From: Pseudovibrio sp000156235
GTDB taxonomy: Bacteria; Pseudomonadota; Alphaproteobacteria; Rhizobiales; Stappiaceae
Reading direction: 5' to 3'
Assembly: GCF_000156235.1 (NCBI RefSeq)
Contig: NZ_DS996809.1
Span: 186,001 to 250,000, forward strand
DNA length: 64,000 nt
Below, piece after piece: positions 9,119 through 17,933 of the stretch. Numbering within the stretch: the stretch's first letter is position 1; every line of letters begins with the position of its first letter. The notes beneath the pieces are model-generated. The model was not told the origin of the DNA. It saw only the letters and a program-made list of their open reading frames with translations, and searched no databases. A program made the translations under genes and the position numbers.

Positions 9119-10033
9119 TTAGGATGTGGTCAATTCGCTCTCTTCAGCATGCTGGGCCATGGTTTGCAATGGCCTGTGCATCTCATACTGCTGCAGCGTT
9201 TTTATTGCCCCCATCTTTGGCAGGGCCTGCATGATGGTCTCATCGCTTTCATCCACGTTGATGAAGGTCAGCGCTTCCTTCTCTACATTGGCGAAAGCTG
9301 TGGCGATCAACGCTGAAGCAAAGCCCTTGCCGCGATGCTCCGGCGCGACAGCAAGCTGCATGACAGAGCCGGTTTTGCGGGTGAAGGTGATATAGGCAGC
9401 GAGCTTTCCATCCTGCTCAATCTTGTAGGAGGCTGCCTCATCATCCAGAGCACAGACCGCGTAAGCAGAGTTCTGCCAGCTTGGTGGCATTTGCCAGAGT
9501 TCAGAGGCCAGTGGCTCCAGTTCGCTCCATGAAGCAATGATAGGTCGAGCAGTGGTTAAACGTTGAGAAAACGCAGTCTTTTGCAGGCTGAAGCACTGGA
9601 AGTGTCTTTCCGTTGCAAAGCCCAGCTTCTCATAGGCTTTGACAGCCGTCGTGTTGCTGGTGATCACCTCCAGCTGGATTTTGCCGTAACCTGCTTTCAA
9701 GGCATGCTCTTCAACCTTGGCAAAGAGCTTGCTGGCAATGCCCTTTCCACGCGCGTCTGGTACGGTACCAGTTGAGACGGCATAGATAGCACCCGGATAC
9801 GCTGCCTGTTTGCCGATGAACCAGAAGCCCACCGGCTGCTCATCCTCAACAGCCACCCAAGACAGTTCAGGATCAAACCCACGAGTGGTGATCATCCTCT
9901 CAAAATCCGCCAGAGGCATTTCCATCTGAATGACATAATCGGAAAACGCCGAGACCATCACCCGATGCAACTGCTCCATCGAAAACGCCGAAGCCTTCTG
10001 AAACAAAATCACCCCAATCCCCCCATGTCTCAT
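9119..10033 (-). CDS. Tandem GNAT N-acetyltransferase
   Basis: A 304-residue protein with two GNAT folds. The first (about residues 8-155) has the acetyl-CoA loop VPDARGKGIASKLF and the typical ending TAVKAYEKLGFATER. The second (about 160-290) has VAPEHRGKGFASALIATAF. Both keep the R/Q-x-x-G-x-G/A pyrophosphate-binding pattern. Such double-GNAT proteins often use one half catalytically and the other structurally. The acceptor is unknown. The start is uncertain: ATG at 10033 lacks a strong ribosome site, and a GTG seven codons downstream behind a G-rich stretch is an alternative. Confidence 0.8.
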   Translation of the reverse strand: MRHGGIGVILFQKASAFSMEQLHRVMVSAFSDYVIQMEMPLADFERMITTRGFDPELSWVAVEDEQPVGFWFIGKQAAYPGAIYAVSTGTVPDARGKGIASKLFAKVEEHALKAGYGKIQLEVITSNTTAVKAYEKLGFATERHFQCFSLQKTAFSQRLTTARPIIASWSELEPLASELWQMPPSWQNSAYAVCALDDEAASYKIEQDGKLAAYITFTRKTGSVMQLAVAPEHRGKGFASALIATAFANVEKEALTFINVDESDETIMQALPKMGAIKTLQQYEMHRPLQTMAQHAEESELTTS

Positions 10034-10310
10034 GAATCACCACAAACGGTGCGCCTGTTTTGATACCTACCCTGTTTGAGGGCGATGGCTCAATGTTTGT
10101 GTGGGGTGCGCCTTAAGCATTAGTGATCATCTTCCCGTTTCCTACGCTGCGTTTCCGTGGAGGTTTGGGGATTTTGGGAAAAGGTGTTCTCAAACAGGGG
10201 TGTGTGAAGAAAGCTGTCGCGTTTTGGGTGGGGGTGTGGTTCTATCGTCTACTGTGATTTTCGGGGCTTCGTCTTTTCAGGGATACCTGCCCATTTTCTG
10301 AGTAGTTGCC

Positions 10311-11588
10311 ATGCGCCAGTTCCTGCTTCCCATTGCATCCTTACTGCTGGGGTCCGCCTTTCTGTTTTTTGCCGGTGGTGTAACCGGCATGCATTTGCCT
10401 CTGCGTGGTACGTTTGAGGGGTTCTCTTCTCTCTCGCTCGGTCTGCTTGGTACGGGCTGGGCGATTGGTTATGTGACTGGCTGCTTAAGCGTGCCGAAGA
10501 TTGTGCAGCGGGCGGGCCATATTCGCGCCTTTGGTGTGATGGCATCGCTGGCCTGTCTTTCTGTGCTTGCCTCTTCACTGTTGGTTGACCCGATTGCATG
10601 GGTTGCTTTCCGTTCTCTGGCTGGCTTTGCCTTTGCCGGTGCGGCGATGATTGTTGAGAGCTGGCTGACGGAACGCTCCAACCCGGGCAACCGCGGCGTG
10701 ATCTTTGGCACCTACACTATGGTGAACCTTGCTGCGACCACTGCGGGTCAGGTCGTGCTTTCCATGGGACCGATTGATGGCTTTGAGTTCTTTGTCATCG
10801 CTTCAATGTTTTATGTAGTGGCGCTTATTCCTACCGCTGTCACCCGCACCCCTGCCCCAGCTCCACTGGCGCAGGTGAAGCTGGATCTGAAACGGTTGTG
10901 GCGGAACTCTCCGGTGGCCGTGGTGGCTGTTACGCTAACGGGCGTTTCCAACGGTAGCTTTGGCACACTGGCAGCGGTGTATGGTGGTCAGGTTGGCTTG
11001 CCGATTGCCAGTATTACGCTGTTTGTGAGTGCTTCCATTCTGGCAGGTGCGTTTGCACAGGTGCCGATTGGCATGATCTCTGACCGCACAGACCGACGCT
11101 TTGTGGTGATTGCGATTGCCATGGTCGCGCTGGCGGCGGACTGTATCTTCCTGTTTGCCGATACCAGCAGCGCCAATATTGCCATTGCGTCTGCTGTGAT
11201 TTTTGGCGCGGCAATCTACACCTTCTACCCTGTGCTGGTTGCGCACGCGAATGACCACGCGGATGCGGGAGATGCCATGCAGACCAGTGGTGGCTTGTTG
11301 CTGATGCTGGGTGTGGGTTCCATGATCGGGCCGTTTCTGGGCGGTGTGCTGATGAGCGTGTTCGGGTCGATCGGTCTGTTCATGTCCACTTTTGCGGCTC
11401 ATGCGCTCATTCTTGCCTTCACCCTGTGGCGCCTTACTCAGCGTTCTGCTGTGGCGGAGAGCGAGAAGAGTGTGTTTGTTCCTTCGGCTCCAACCCGCAC
11501 AGCGACACCGCAAACGATTATTCTGGCGGACGAAGAAGTGGCCAAGGAAATGGAAGTGGACGAGATGTCGGAGCAACCTTCGTCTTAA
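10311..11588 (+). CDS. MFS transporter, YcaD-like
   Basis: A 425-residue transporter with about 12 membrane helices and the usual MFS landmarks: GWAIGYVTGCLSVPKIVQRAG in the 2-3 loop region, FRSLAGFAFAGAAMIVESWL in helix 4, and GMISDRTDRRFVV in the 8-9 loop (the A-like motif). The WLTERSNPGNRGVIFGTYT segment after helix 4 is characteristic of the YcaD/UMF branch. The last 50 residues form a polar acidic cytoplasmic tail. Substrate unknown. It is transcribed alone, followed by a hairpin at 11598-11622. The 277-bp upstream gap (10034-10310) shows no gene or site I recognise. Confidence 0.85.
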   Translation: MRQFLLPIASLLLGSAFLFFAGGVTGMHLPLRGTFEGFSSLSLGLLGTGWAIGYVTGCLSVPKIVQRAGHIRAFGVMASLACLSVLASSLLVDPIAWVAFRSLAGFAFAGAAMIVESWLTERSNPGNRGVIFGTYTMVNLAATTAGQVVLSMGPIDGFEFFVIASMFYVVALIPTAVTRTPAPAPLAQVKLDLKRLWRNSPVAVVAVTLTGVSNGSFGTLAAVYGGQVGLPIASITLFVSASILAGAFAQVPIGMISDRTDRRFVVIAIAMVALAADCIFLFADTSSANIAIASAVIFGAAIYTFYPVLVAHANDHADAGDAMQTSGGLLLMLGVGSMIGPFLGGVLMSVFGSIGLFMSTFAAHALILAFTLWRLTQRSAVAESEKSVFVPSAPTRTATPQTIILADEEVAKEMEVDEMSEQPSS

Positions 11589-11597
11589 GTGGTTTTG

Positions 11598-11622
11598 CGC
11601 AGGTATCCACCGGATGCCTGCG
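11598..11622 (+). terminator. Hairpin after the MFS gene
   Basis: An 11-bp stem with one wobble pair (CGCAGGTATCC / GGATGCCTGCG) and a three-base loop lies ten bases after the stop codon. The following TTAACG is only weakly T-rich, so intrinsic termination is plausible but not certain. Confidence 0.45.
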
Positions 11623-11661
11623 TTAACGAATAAATATGAGGTTAAAACTCCTATTTAAACT

Positions 11662-11676
11662 TGACTATAATTATCA
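11662..11676 (+). promoter_or_regulatory. Candidate iron-responsive (RirA-type IRO) box
   Basis: TGA-N9-TCA, the core described for RirA sites in rhizobia, occurs as TGACTATAATTATCA, 61 bp before the iron-transporter start codon. TTGACT overlapping it could also serve as a -35 element, so an iron-loaded repressor here would block transcription. The motif is short and could arise by chance in AT-rich DNA. Confidence 0.4.
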
Positions 11677-11737
11677 GGTATACAATAGCTCGGAACACAA
11701 CCGTTGCTTTTGCTAATCCTTTTGAGAAGTCAAGCTC

Positions 11738-12661
11738 ATGAAAACCAATCTTTTCGCCGCTGCCATTGCCGGAGCCCTTTCCACACTTGTTGCCTTTGGT
11801 GCTTCTGCACGGGACGTCAAACACGAGCTGGGCACCACCACCGTTCCTGATCAGCCACAGCGCATTGTTGTGCTGGAGTACAGCTTTGTGGACGCACTGG
11901 CTGCTGTTGGTGTGGCACCAGTGGGTGTTGCGGACGACAAGAAGCGTGATCGCATTATCAGCGCGTATACCGACAAGATTGGTCATGACTGGGTTTCTGT
12001 TGGTACCCGCAAGACCCCAAGCCTTGAAGTGATTGCCTCACTGGGTCCGGATCTGATCATTGCTGATAAGACCCGTCACACGGCGGCCTATGAGACCCTT
12101 TCCGAAATCGCCCCAACCGTGGTGTTTGATAGCCTTGGCGGCGACTACCCATCCGCGATTGCGCAGCTGGAAGCCATTGGTGCTGCTGTTGGCAAAGCCG
12201 ATGAGATGAAAGCCCGTGTTGAGGCGCACAAGGCCAAGATGGCGGAGATTGGCGCGCAGTTCAAAAATGCTGGCGACTACAAGATCCAGTTTGGTGTAGC
12301 GAACGCCAAGGGTCTGTGGCTGCACTCCCCTGTGTCTTACAACGGCTCTTTGCTGAAAGGCTTTGGTTTTGCCAGCGGCATGAAGCCGACCAATGGTGCG
12401 GTTTATGAAGCCAACTATGTGAAGACCTCTCTGGAGCAGCTGTCTGCGGTCAACCCGGACATTCTCATTCTTGGTCCCTATGCCACACCATCGTTTGCTG
12501 ATGGCTGGAAGGGTGAAGCGCTTTACGAAAACATCAGCGCCGTGAAGAACAACCGTGTGTTCCATGTGGAAGCACATGTGTGGTCTCGTCTGCGCGGCAT
12601 GGTGGCTGCAGAGATGACCGCCACTGATCTGCTTGAAATCATGAAGCAAGTTCAGAACTAA
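11738..12661 (+). CDS. fecB: Fe3+-siderophore/dicitrate ABC transporter, substrate-binding protein
   Basis: A 307-residue periplasmic protein with a Sec signal peptide (MKTNLFAAAIAGALSTLV...GASA) and no lipobox. The mature part is a class III helical-backbone binding protein: QRIVVLEYSFVDALAAVGV, WVSVGTRKTPSLEVIASLGP, DLIIADKTRHTAAYETL and a C-terminal WSRLRGMVAAEMTA. This pattern fits FecB/YfiY proteins that bind ferric citrate or hydroxycarboxylate siderophores. It is the first gene of a four-gene operon with two FecCD permeases and an ATPase. No TonB-dependent outer-membrane receptor lies nearby. The symbol reflects the family; citrate specificity is not shown. Confidence 0.85.
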   Translation: MKTNLFAAAIAGALSTLVAFGASARDVKHELGTTTVPDQPQRIVVLEYSFVDALAAVGVAPVGVADDKKRDRIISAYTDKIGHDWVSVGTRKTPSLEVIASLGPDLIIADKTRHTAAYETLSEIAPTVVFDSLGGDYPSAIAQLEAIGAAVGKADEMKARVEAHKAKMAEIGAQFKNAGDYKIQFGVANAKGLWLHSPVSYNGSLLKGFGFASGMKPTNGAVYEANYVKTSLEQLSAVNPDILILGPYATPSFADGWKGEALYENISAVKNNRVFHVEAHVWSRLRGMVAAEMTATDLLEIMKQVQN

Positions 12662-12670
12662 GATCCGCAC

Positions 12671-13660
12671 ATGCCATTGACTGCCATGTACTGGAGCCTT
12701 ATGGGGATGGCGCTGCTCGCAGGAGCGGCGCTGTCCCTTGCCACAGGTGGCCGGCAAGATATCGGCTTTGATCAGATTCTGAGCGCGCTGTCTGCGCAGC
12801 TGGATGAACAGAGCCTTTCCATTATCTGGGACATCCGTGCCCCACGCACCCTGATTGCCGCGTTGATTGGCGCCAACCTGGGCCTTGCCGGGTTGCTGCT
12901 GCAGGCCACAACGCGCAACCCGCTTTCCTCTCCCTCCATCCTCGGCATCAACCAGGGCGCAGCCCTTGGCATAGCCATTGGACTGGTATTCCCTTCCCTC
13001 GTGATCTTCAACATAGACACCATGGCCGTGCTGGGTGCCGCCTTTGCTGGTGGACTGACCCTGACGCTGGCGGGTGGATTGAAGGGCACATTAAGCGCTC
13101 TGCGCCTGATCCTTTCCGGTGTGGCTGTCAGTGCTTTTGCATTTGCGCTGGTGCGCTTTACGTTTACGCTGGATGACGAACTAGCGCTTTCCGTTATTCA
13201 ATGGACAACCGGTGACATTGCTGATGTGCGCTGGAAGCAGGCCACGCCTCTGCTAGCGTGGTGTCTGGCTGGCGGCGTGATGACATTCTTCATGTCTCAC
13301 AAGCTCAACCTGATGGCGCTTGGAGAAGCTGCCTCGAAGGGGCTTGGCTCAGACCCACGTTTTACCCTGCTGTTCGGCATTCTACTTGCTTCTATTTTGA
13401 CCGGTGTATCTGTTTCCGTTGCAGGCCCTGTGATGTTTGTGGGTCTCATCATTCCGCATTTGTGCCGTGCCGGGTTTGGGACGGATCACCGTGTTCTGGT
13501 TCCCGCCGTGATGCTGTGCGGCGCGACCCTAATGCTGGTTGCAGATGGCGTTTCCAAGCTGATCAACTTTCCTGAGGAGACAGCCGTTGGCGTGGTCTCC
13601 GCTTTGATTGGTGCACCCTATTTCCTTTACCTGACCATCACCGCCAAGGAGATTGACTGA
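12671..13660 (+). CDS. fecC: FecCD-family iron transport permease, subunit 1
   Basis: A 329-residue permease with about nine to ten membrane helices. It carries the FecCD landmarks PRTLIAALIGANLGLAGLLL then QATTRNPLSSPSILGINQGA near residues 55-95, and GPVMFVGLIIPHLCRAGFG, the cytoplasmic coupling helix that meets the ATPase. It forms the membrane channel with the next gene product. It starts ten bases after the binding-protein stop and its stop overlaps the next start by one base (TGATG), indicating translational coupling. Confidence 0.88.
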   Translation: MPLTAMYWSLMGMALLAGAALSLATGGRQDIGFDQILSALSAQLDEQSLSIIWDIRAPRTLIAALIGANLGLAGLLLQATTRNPLSSPSILGINQGAALGIAIGLVFPSLVIFNIDTMAVLGAAFAGGLTLTLAGGLKGTLSALRLILSGVAVSAFAFALVRFTFTLDDELALSVIQWTTGDIADVRWKQATPLLAWCLAGGVMTFFMSHKLNLMALGEAASKGLGSDPRFTLLFGILLASILTGVSVSVAGPVMFVGLIIPHLCRAGFGTDHRVLVPAVMLCGATLMLVADGVSKLINFPEETAVGVVSALIGAPYFLYLTITAKEID

Positions 13661-14715
13661 TGAGCGTGCTCTCCGAGACCTCTGCGCCTCCGCAGTGGCG
13701 GGTGGATTTTAAAACCCATCGCGGCACCAGAGCGTTTCGCGTTCAGCTGCTGTTGTTCATTGCCTGTATCACTGCCAGCATGATCAGCCTTGGTGTGGGT
13801 GCTGTCAGCATTCCGCTGGATGTGATCGTCAACAGCCTGTTTGATCTTGAAGGGCCAAAGCAGACTTACATCATCTGGAAGTCGCGCTTGCCCCGGGTTC
13901 TGATTGCCCTTATGGCCGGTGCGAGCCTTGCAGTTTCCGGTGTGATTGTGCAGGCGATTGTGCGAAATCCGTTGGCGAGCCCTAAGATCATGGGCATCAA
14001 CTCCGGTGCAGCGCTGGCAGCATTGGGAACGATCATGTTCCTGCCTGAGATGCCCGTGAGCTACCTGCCCGTGGCTGCTGCTTTAGGTGGCATCGTTGCT
14101 GCCGTGATTGTTCTGTTTGCAGCGCATTTGCGACAGGTCTCTCCTGCCCGTCTCGCTCTGGTGGGCATTGCGGTGGGCATGGTGTGTGATGCAGGCGTTG
14201 ATTACCTGCTGGTGACAGCTGCCACGCTGGAGATCTCCAATCCACTTGTGTGGCTGACCGGCTCCTTGTGGGCGCGCACATGGGCGCATGTGCACTCTAT
14301 CTGGCTGCCACTGATCGGTCTGCTGGGTCTGACCATGGTGCTGTCCTATCAACTGGATCTGCAACAACTGGGGGACCAGACGGCTCGCGGTCTGGGCCAG
14401 AGCACCAACAAGATGCGGCTGTTGCTGCTGGGTGTCGCCACGTTGCTGGCCAGCATCTCTGTGGGCGTTGTGGGCGTGATCGGCTTTATCGGCCTTATGT
14501 CTCCTCACATCAGCCGGTCTCTGGTTGGAGGCAGACATCGCGTGCTGCTGCCAACAGCTGCGCTGGTGGGGGCGTTGTTGGTTGTTCTGGCGGATGCTGT
14601 CGGGCGTGCCATTGCGCCCCCGATTGAGGTTTCCGCAGGTATCCTGAGCGCCATGCTGGGCGCCCCTTATTTCATCTGGATCATGAGCAGATCTCAAAAA
14701 GGACAGAGCGCATGA
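13660..14715 (+). CDS. fecD: FecCD-family iron transport permease, subunit 2
   Basis: A 351-residue permease, paralogous to its upstream neighbour. It has a short cytoplasmic N-terminus, then PRVLIALMAGASLAVSGVIV, QAIVRNPLASPKIMGINSGA and the coupling segment GVVGVIGFIGLMSPHISRSL with GGRHRVLLPTAAL. The two unequal permeases suggest a heterodimer, as in FecC/FecD or FepD/FepG. Its last four bases overlap the ATPase start (ATGA). Confidence 0.88.
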   Translation: MSVLSETSAPPQWRVDFKTHRGTRAFRVQLLLFIACITASMISLGVGAVSIPLDVIVNSLFDLEGPKQTYIIWKSRLPRVLIALMAGASLAVSGVIVQAIVRNPLASPKIMGINSGAALAALGTIMFLPEMPVSYLPVAAALGGIVAAVIVLFAAHLRQVSPARLALVGIAVGMVCDAGVDYLLVTAATLEISNPLVWLTGSLWARTWAHVHSIWLPLIGLLGLTMVLSYQLDLQQLGDQTARGLGQSTNKMRLLLLGVATLLASISVGVVGVIGFIGLMSPHISRSLVGGRHRVLLPTAALVGALLVVLADAVGRAIAPPIEVSAGILSAMLGAPYFIWIMSRSQKGQSA

Positions 14716-15476
14716 GCATCGTTCTTTCAAACGTGACTTCTGGCTACGAAGAGTTTTCACTTCAAAGCATCAACCTGACCATCCAGAAAGGCAGTTATGC
14801 CGCTTTGATCGGTCCTAACGGCTGCGGAAAGTCGACGCTGCTGAAGACCATTGGTCAGATCAACAAACTCAACACGGGCAGCATCACCGTTGATGGGAAG
14901 GAGATCCATCGGCTACCTGCTAAAACCGTTGCACGGCAGATTGCTTTTCTGCCGCAAAGCCCTGTTGTACCGACTGGGATCAGCGTTGAGCAGCTGGTTG
15001 GCTATGGCCGCGCGCCGCATCAATCCATACTGGGCATTCGCAGTCGCCGCGATGTTGAGATTGTTGAAGAGGCCCTACACACATCCGGGCTTTACAGCTT
15101 CAAGGATCGTGCTTTGAAGGACCTTTCCGGCGGCCAGCGCCAACGGGCTTTCATCGCCATGTGTCTGGCTCAGGATACGCCCTACATCATGCTGGACGAA
15201 CCCACCAGTTATCTGGATATCCGCTATCAGTACGAAACACTGGATCTGCTTCAGCAACTCAACAGTCAGGGCCGCACGGTCGTCGTCGTCCTCCACGACA
15301 TCGCGCAGGCCTCCCGCTACGCCGACCACCTCATCGTCATGCGAAACGGCGCCCTCTTCGCAGAAGGCACCCCACACGATGTGGTCAGTCCGTCTTTGGT
15401 GAGCTCCGTTTATGAAATCGCAACCAACGTTTATGCTGATCCAGTTTCGCAAACACCCGTGGTGACGCCTGTTTGA
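14712..15476 (+). CDS. fecE: Iron-siderophore ABC transporter ATPase
   Basis: A 254-residue ABC ATPase with Walker A GPNGCGKST (about residue 36), Q-loop region FLPQSP, signature LSGGQRQRA, Walker B YIMLDEPTSYLD and the H-loop VVLHDIAQASRYADH. The RFPxxxV-like segment RLPAKTVARQIAFLPQ is typical of FecE/FhuC ATPases. It drives the two permeases encoded upstream with overlapping start codons. The gene ends 18 bp before the convergent dpaL gene, with a hairpin in between. Confidence 0.9.
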   Translation: MSIVLSNVTSGYEEFSLQSINLTIQKGSYAALIGPNGCGKSTLLKTIGQINKLNTGSITVDGKEIHRLPAKTVARQIAFLPQSPVVPTGISVEQLVGYGRAPHQSILGIRSRRDVEIVEEALHTSGLYSFKDRALKDLSGGQRQRAFIAMCLAQDTPYIMLDEPTSYLDIRYQYETLDLLQQLNSQGRTVVVVLHDIAQASRYADHLIVMRNGALFAEGTPHDVVSPSLVSSVYEIATNVYADPVSQTPVVTPV

Positions 15477-15481
15477 GAGGG

Positions 15482-15503
15482 AGACAGCTACAGCTAGCTG
15501 TCT
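15482..15503. terminator. Bidirectional hairpin between fecE and dpaL
   Basis: A perfect 9-bp stem AGACAGCTA / TAGCTGTCT with a CAGC loop lies at the junction of two convergent genes, overlapping the dpaL stop codon. No clear T-run follows on either strand, so termination strength is uncertain. Confidence 0.4.
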
Positions 15504-16663
15504 TCCATGATCTGAGCGTAGATTTCAGGGTCGGTGACGCCTTCTGAGCCGATCAGGAGGATGCTGGATTCTGGGGTAAGGTCCAGCTCGGAACTGAGGT
15601 TCGGGTCTTTGGAGGCTTCAATCACTGCGGCGAGGCCGGCGACGCCGCTTTCGCCTGCCTGAATGGCTGGGTCATTGCCAAGGGGGTGTGCGAGGCGGCG
15701 CATTGTCGGGGCGATCAGGTCATCGCTGATGGTGAGAAAATGAGAGCATTCGCTGGTCAGGATTTCCCAGGCCATTGGAGAGGGCACGCCGCAGGACAGG
15801 CCTGCCATGATCGTTTCTTCGCCAATTTCAACGGATGCGGCCTGCCGCTGCTTGGCGCTCTCAAACAGACAAGCAGCAAGGTCCGGTTCAACAATGCAGA
15901 CTTTTGGGGCTTCATCCTTCCAGTGCTGCCGTAATGAAGCAGCAACGGCTGCTGCCATTCCCCCTACTCCAGCCTGCAAAAATACATGGGTCGGCGGGCT
16001 CTCCAGATCATTAAAAATCTCGTGGGTCATGACACCATAGCCAGCCATCACATCCCTTGGGGGCTCTGTATAGCCGGGCCAGGATGTGTCAGAAACCACG
16101 AACCAACCAGCGGCCTCAGCTTCACTCCGACACATTTCAACGGATGCATCGTAGTCGCCATCGATACGAATGACTTCTGCACCCAGCTCCTGCATCGCTT
16201 GCTCACGGCCCTCGCTGACTTCCGCGTGGATGTAGACTTTGCAGGGCGCACCAAATCTCTGGCATCCCCAGGCAAGAGACCGCCCATGATTGCCATCGGT
16301 TGCGGATGCCAAGGTGATGTTGCTCACCTGATCTGCGTAGTGCCCTTCACGAATATCTGAGAGGGAGACTTCGTCTCCGGTGCGGCGTGATACCTCCCGC
16401 TGCAGCACACGCAACGCAGCATACGCCCCGCCTAGGGCCTTGAAGCTTCCAAGACCAAAGCGAGGACCTTCATGTTTATAGAGGATCGCCCCTACCCCGA
16501 TCTCCTGCGCTAAAGATTGAAGAGAAAACAACGAGCTGGGTGCGTATCCTTCCCATTGGGTGATCTCGGCAATCGCCTGAGCGAAAGCAGTTTCGGGCAA
16601 AACGGAGAACGCTGCCGGGCCAAAATCGGGATACCCTTTAATGTACGAAATGCTTTTGGACAT
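15494..16663 (-). CDS. dpaL: Diaminopropionate ammonia-lyase
   Basis: A 389-residue fold-type II PLP enzyme that converts 2,3-diaminopropionate to pyruvate and two ammonia. The PLP lysine is K75 in GLGSFKALGG, preceded by LYKHEGPRF. SATDGNHGRSLAWGCQRFG is the substrate loop, and QAGVGGMAAAVAASLRQHW is the glycine-rich phosphate-binding loop. The length and the N-terminal FSVLPETAFAQAI...WEGYAPSSL match DpaL rather than threonine dehydratase. The gene follows the amidohydrolase with a 14-bp gap, so the pair probably releases and degrades diaminopropionate from an N-acylated precursor. Confidence 0.87.
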   Translation of the reverse strand: MSKSISYIKGYPDFGPAAFSVLPETAFAQAIAEITQWEGYAPSSLFSLQSLAQEIGVGAILYKHEGPRFGLGSFKALGGAYAALRVLQREVSRRTGDEVSLSDIREGHYADQVSNITLASATDGNHGRSLAWGCQRFGAPCKVYIHAEVSEGREQAMQELGAEVIRIDGDYDASVEMCRSEAEAAGWFVVSDTSWPGYTEPPRDVMAGYGVMTHEIFNDLESPPTHVFLQAGVGGMAAAVAASLRQHWKDEAPKVCIVEPDLAACLFESAKQRQAASVEIGEETIMAGLSCGVPSPMAWEILTSECSHFLTISDDLIAPTMRRLAHPLGNDPAIQAGESGVAGLAAVIEASKDPNLSSELDLTPESSILLIGSEGVTDPEIYAQIMEDS

Positions 16664-16677
16664 AGGGATACTCCTGC

Positions 16678-17820
16678 TTACTCGCCTTTTGGGAGACGCT
16701 GCTTTGCCAACTCAGCCCAGAACCGAGCTCCCGTCTCCAGAAGCTCATCGTTGAAATCATAGTCAGCTGCGTGCAATGGTTTGGCGTGGGCACCTTCCGT
16801 GCCGTTTCCTATCAGAAGGAAACAACCGGGGACTTGCGCCGCAAAGTTTGCGAAGTCCTCAGAAAATGTCATGGATGAACGGGCGCCATCGTGCTCCAGC
16901 CCCATCATTCTGGCTGCTTCAATCACATGAGAAGCGGCATCGGCATCATTGATCGCTTCAATAAACTCCGTGCGGAACTCCACAGAAACATCGACACCAT
17001 GGCTCACACCAACACCCTCTGCGATCTGCTTCAGATGGATCTCGACCTGTTTTCGGTATTCTGGAGCTGCAGCACGGACTTCTCCTTTCAGCAGCGTGTG
17101 CCCCGGCAAGACGTTGCGCTGACCATCGGTGATAAACTCGGTTACTGAAACGACAGCCCCAGAAGACGGTGGCAGCTTTCGGGAGACGATGGTTTGAAGC
17201 GCCAGAACCAGTTCAGCTGCAGGGGTCATTGTCTCGCGACCAGCCTGTGGCATTGAGGCATGCCCACCCTGCCCTTTTATGGTGATCCCAAACAGGCTTT
17301 CGCTAAAGCAGATTACTCCTGCCCGGGTAGATATCCGTCCAACAGGTTCTCCGGGCAGGTTGTGCAGTCCATAGACCTCATCAATTGGAAAATTCTGCAA
17401 GACACCTTCGTCGATCATGGCCTGCGCACCTAACCCATGCTCTTCATTGGGTTGGAACAGGAGCACAACCGTTCCGTCAAACTCAGGAGATTTGGCCAGA
17501 AGCTCAGCAGCCCCCAGCAGCATGGTGGTATGTCCATCATGACCACAGGCATGCATCACACCCTCATTGCGAGACCGGTGCGCAAACTCGTTGAGCTCGG
17601 CAATGGGCAGCGCATCAAAGTCCGCCCGTATGCCGATGGCTTTATGGCTGTTACCCGCTCTTAGCACGCCAACAACACCAACGCCCTCATGGGTTTCAAT
17701 GCCCAACTCACGAAGATGGCGAGCAATCCGTGCCTTGGTCCACTCCTCCTGAAAGCCAAGTTCGGGATTTTGATGAAACTCATGCCGAAGGGCCTGAAGA
17801 CGATGGGCAAAGTCAGCCAT
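16678..17820 (-). CDS. M20-family amidohydrolase (N-acyl amino acid/hippurate type)
   Basis: I chose the ATG at 17820 (MADFAHRLQALRHEFHQNPE) because GGGAGAA lies six bases upstream; an ATG at 17850 has no site. The product is about 380 residues with the M20D layout: GIRADFDALPI, HACGHDGHTTMLLGAAELLA (metal-binding Cys/His), QPNEEHGLGAQAMIDEG (catalytic Glu), a dimerisation domain starting near GVICFSESLFGITIKGQGGHASMP, and a C-terminal return to the catalytic domain (SEDFANFAAQVPGCFLLIGN). These enzymes cleave N-acyl or N-aminoacyl bonds. Pairing with dpaL suggests an N-acyl-diaminopropionate substrate. That is inference; related genes are often annotated as hippurate hydrolase. Confidence 0.85.
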   Translation of the reverse strand: MADFAHRLQALRHEFHQNPELGFQEEWTKARIARHLRELGIETHEGVGVVGVLRAGNSHKAIGIRADFDALPIAELNEFAHRSRNEGVMHACGHDGHTTMLLGAAELLAKSPEFDGTVVLLFQPNEEHGLGAQAMIDEGVLQNFPIDEVYGLHNLPGEPVGRISTRAGVICFSESLFGITIKGQGGHASMPQAGRETMTPAAELVLALQTIVSRKLPPSSGAVVSVTEFITDGQRNVLPGHTLLKGEVRAAAPEYRKQVEIHLKQIAEGVGVSHGVDVSVEFRTEFIEAINDADAASHVIEAARMMGLEHDGARSSMTFSEDFANFAAQVPGCFLLIGNGTEGAHAKPLHAADYDFNDELLETGARFWAELAKQRLPKGE

Positions 17821-17933
17821 GAAATTCTCCCGAGAAGCAGCGTGCTGCATTTCAATTGGTCATCTGAATTAATACTTCATCAAACGTGAAAAATGCACTG
17901 AATATGCATTCGCGATATGCAATAATCTTTCAC

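Noticed and set aside
11589..11737. Riboswitch upstream of the iron importer
   Set aside because: No conserved cobalamin, FMN or TPP boxes; the region is explained by a terminator hairpin and a possible iron box.
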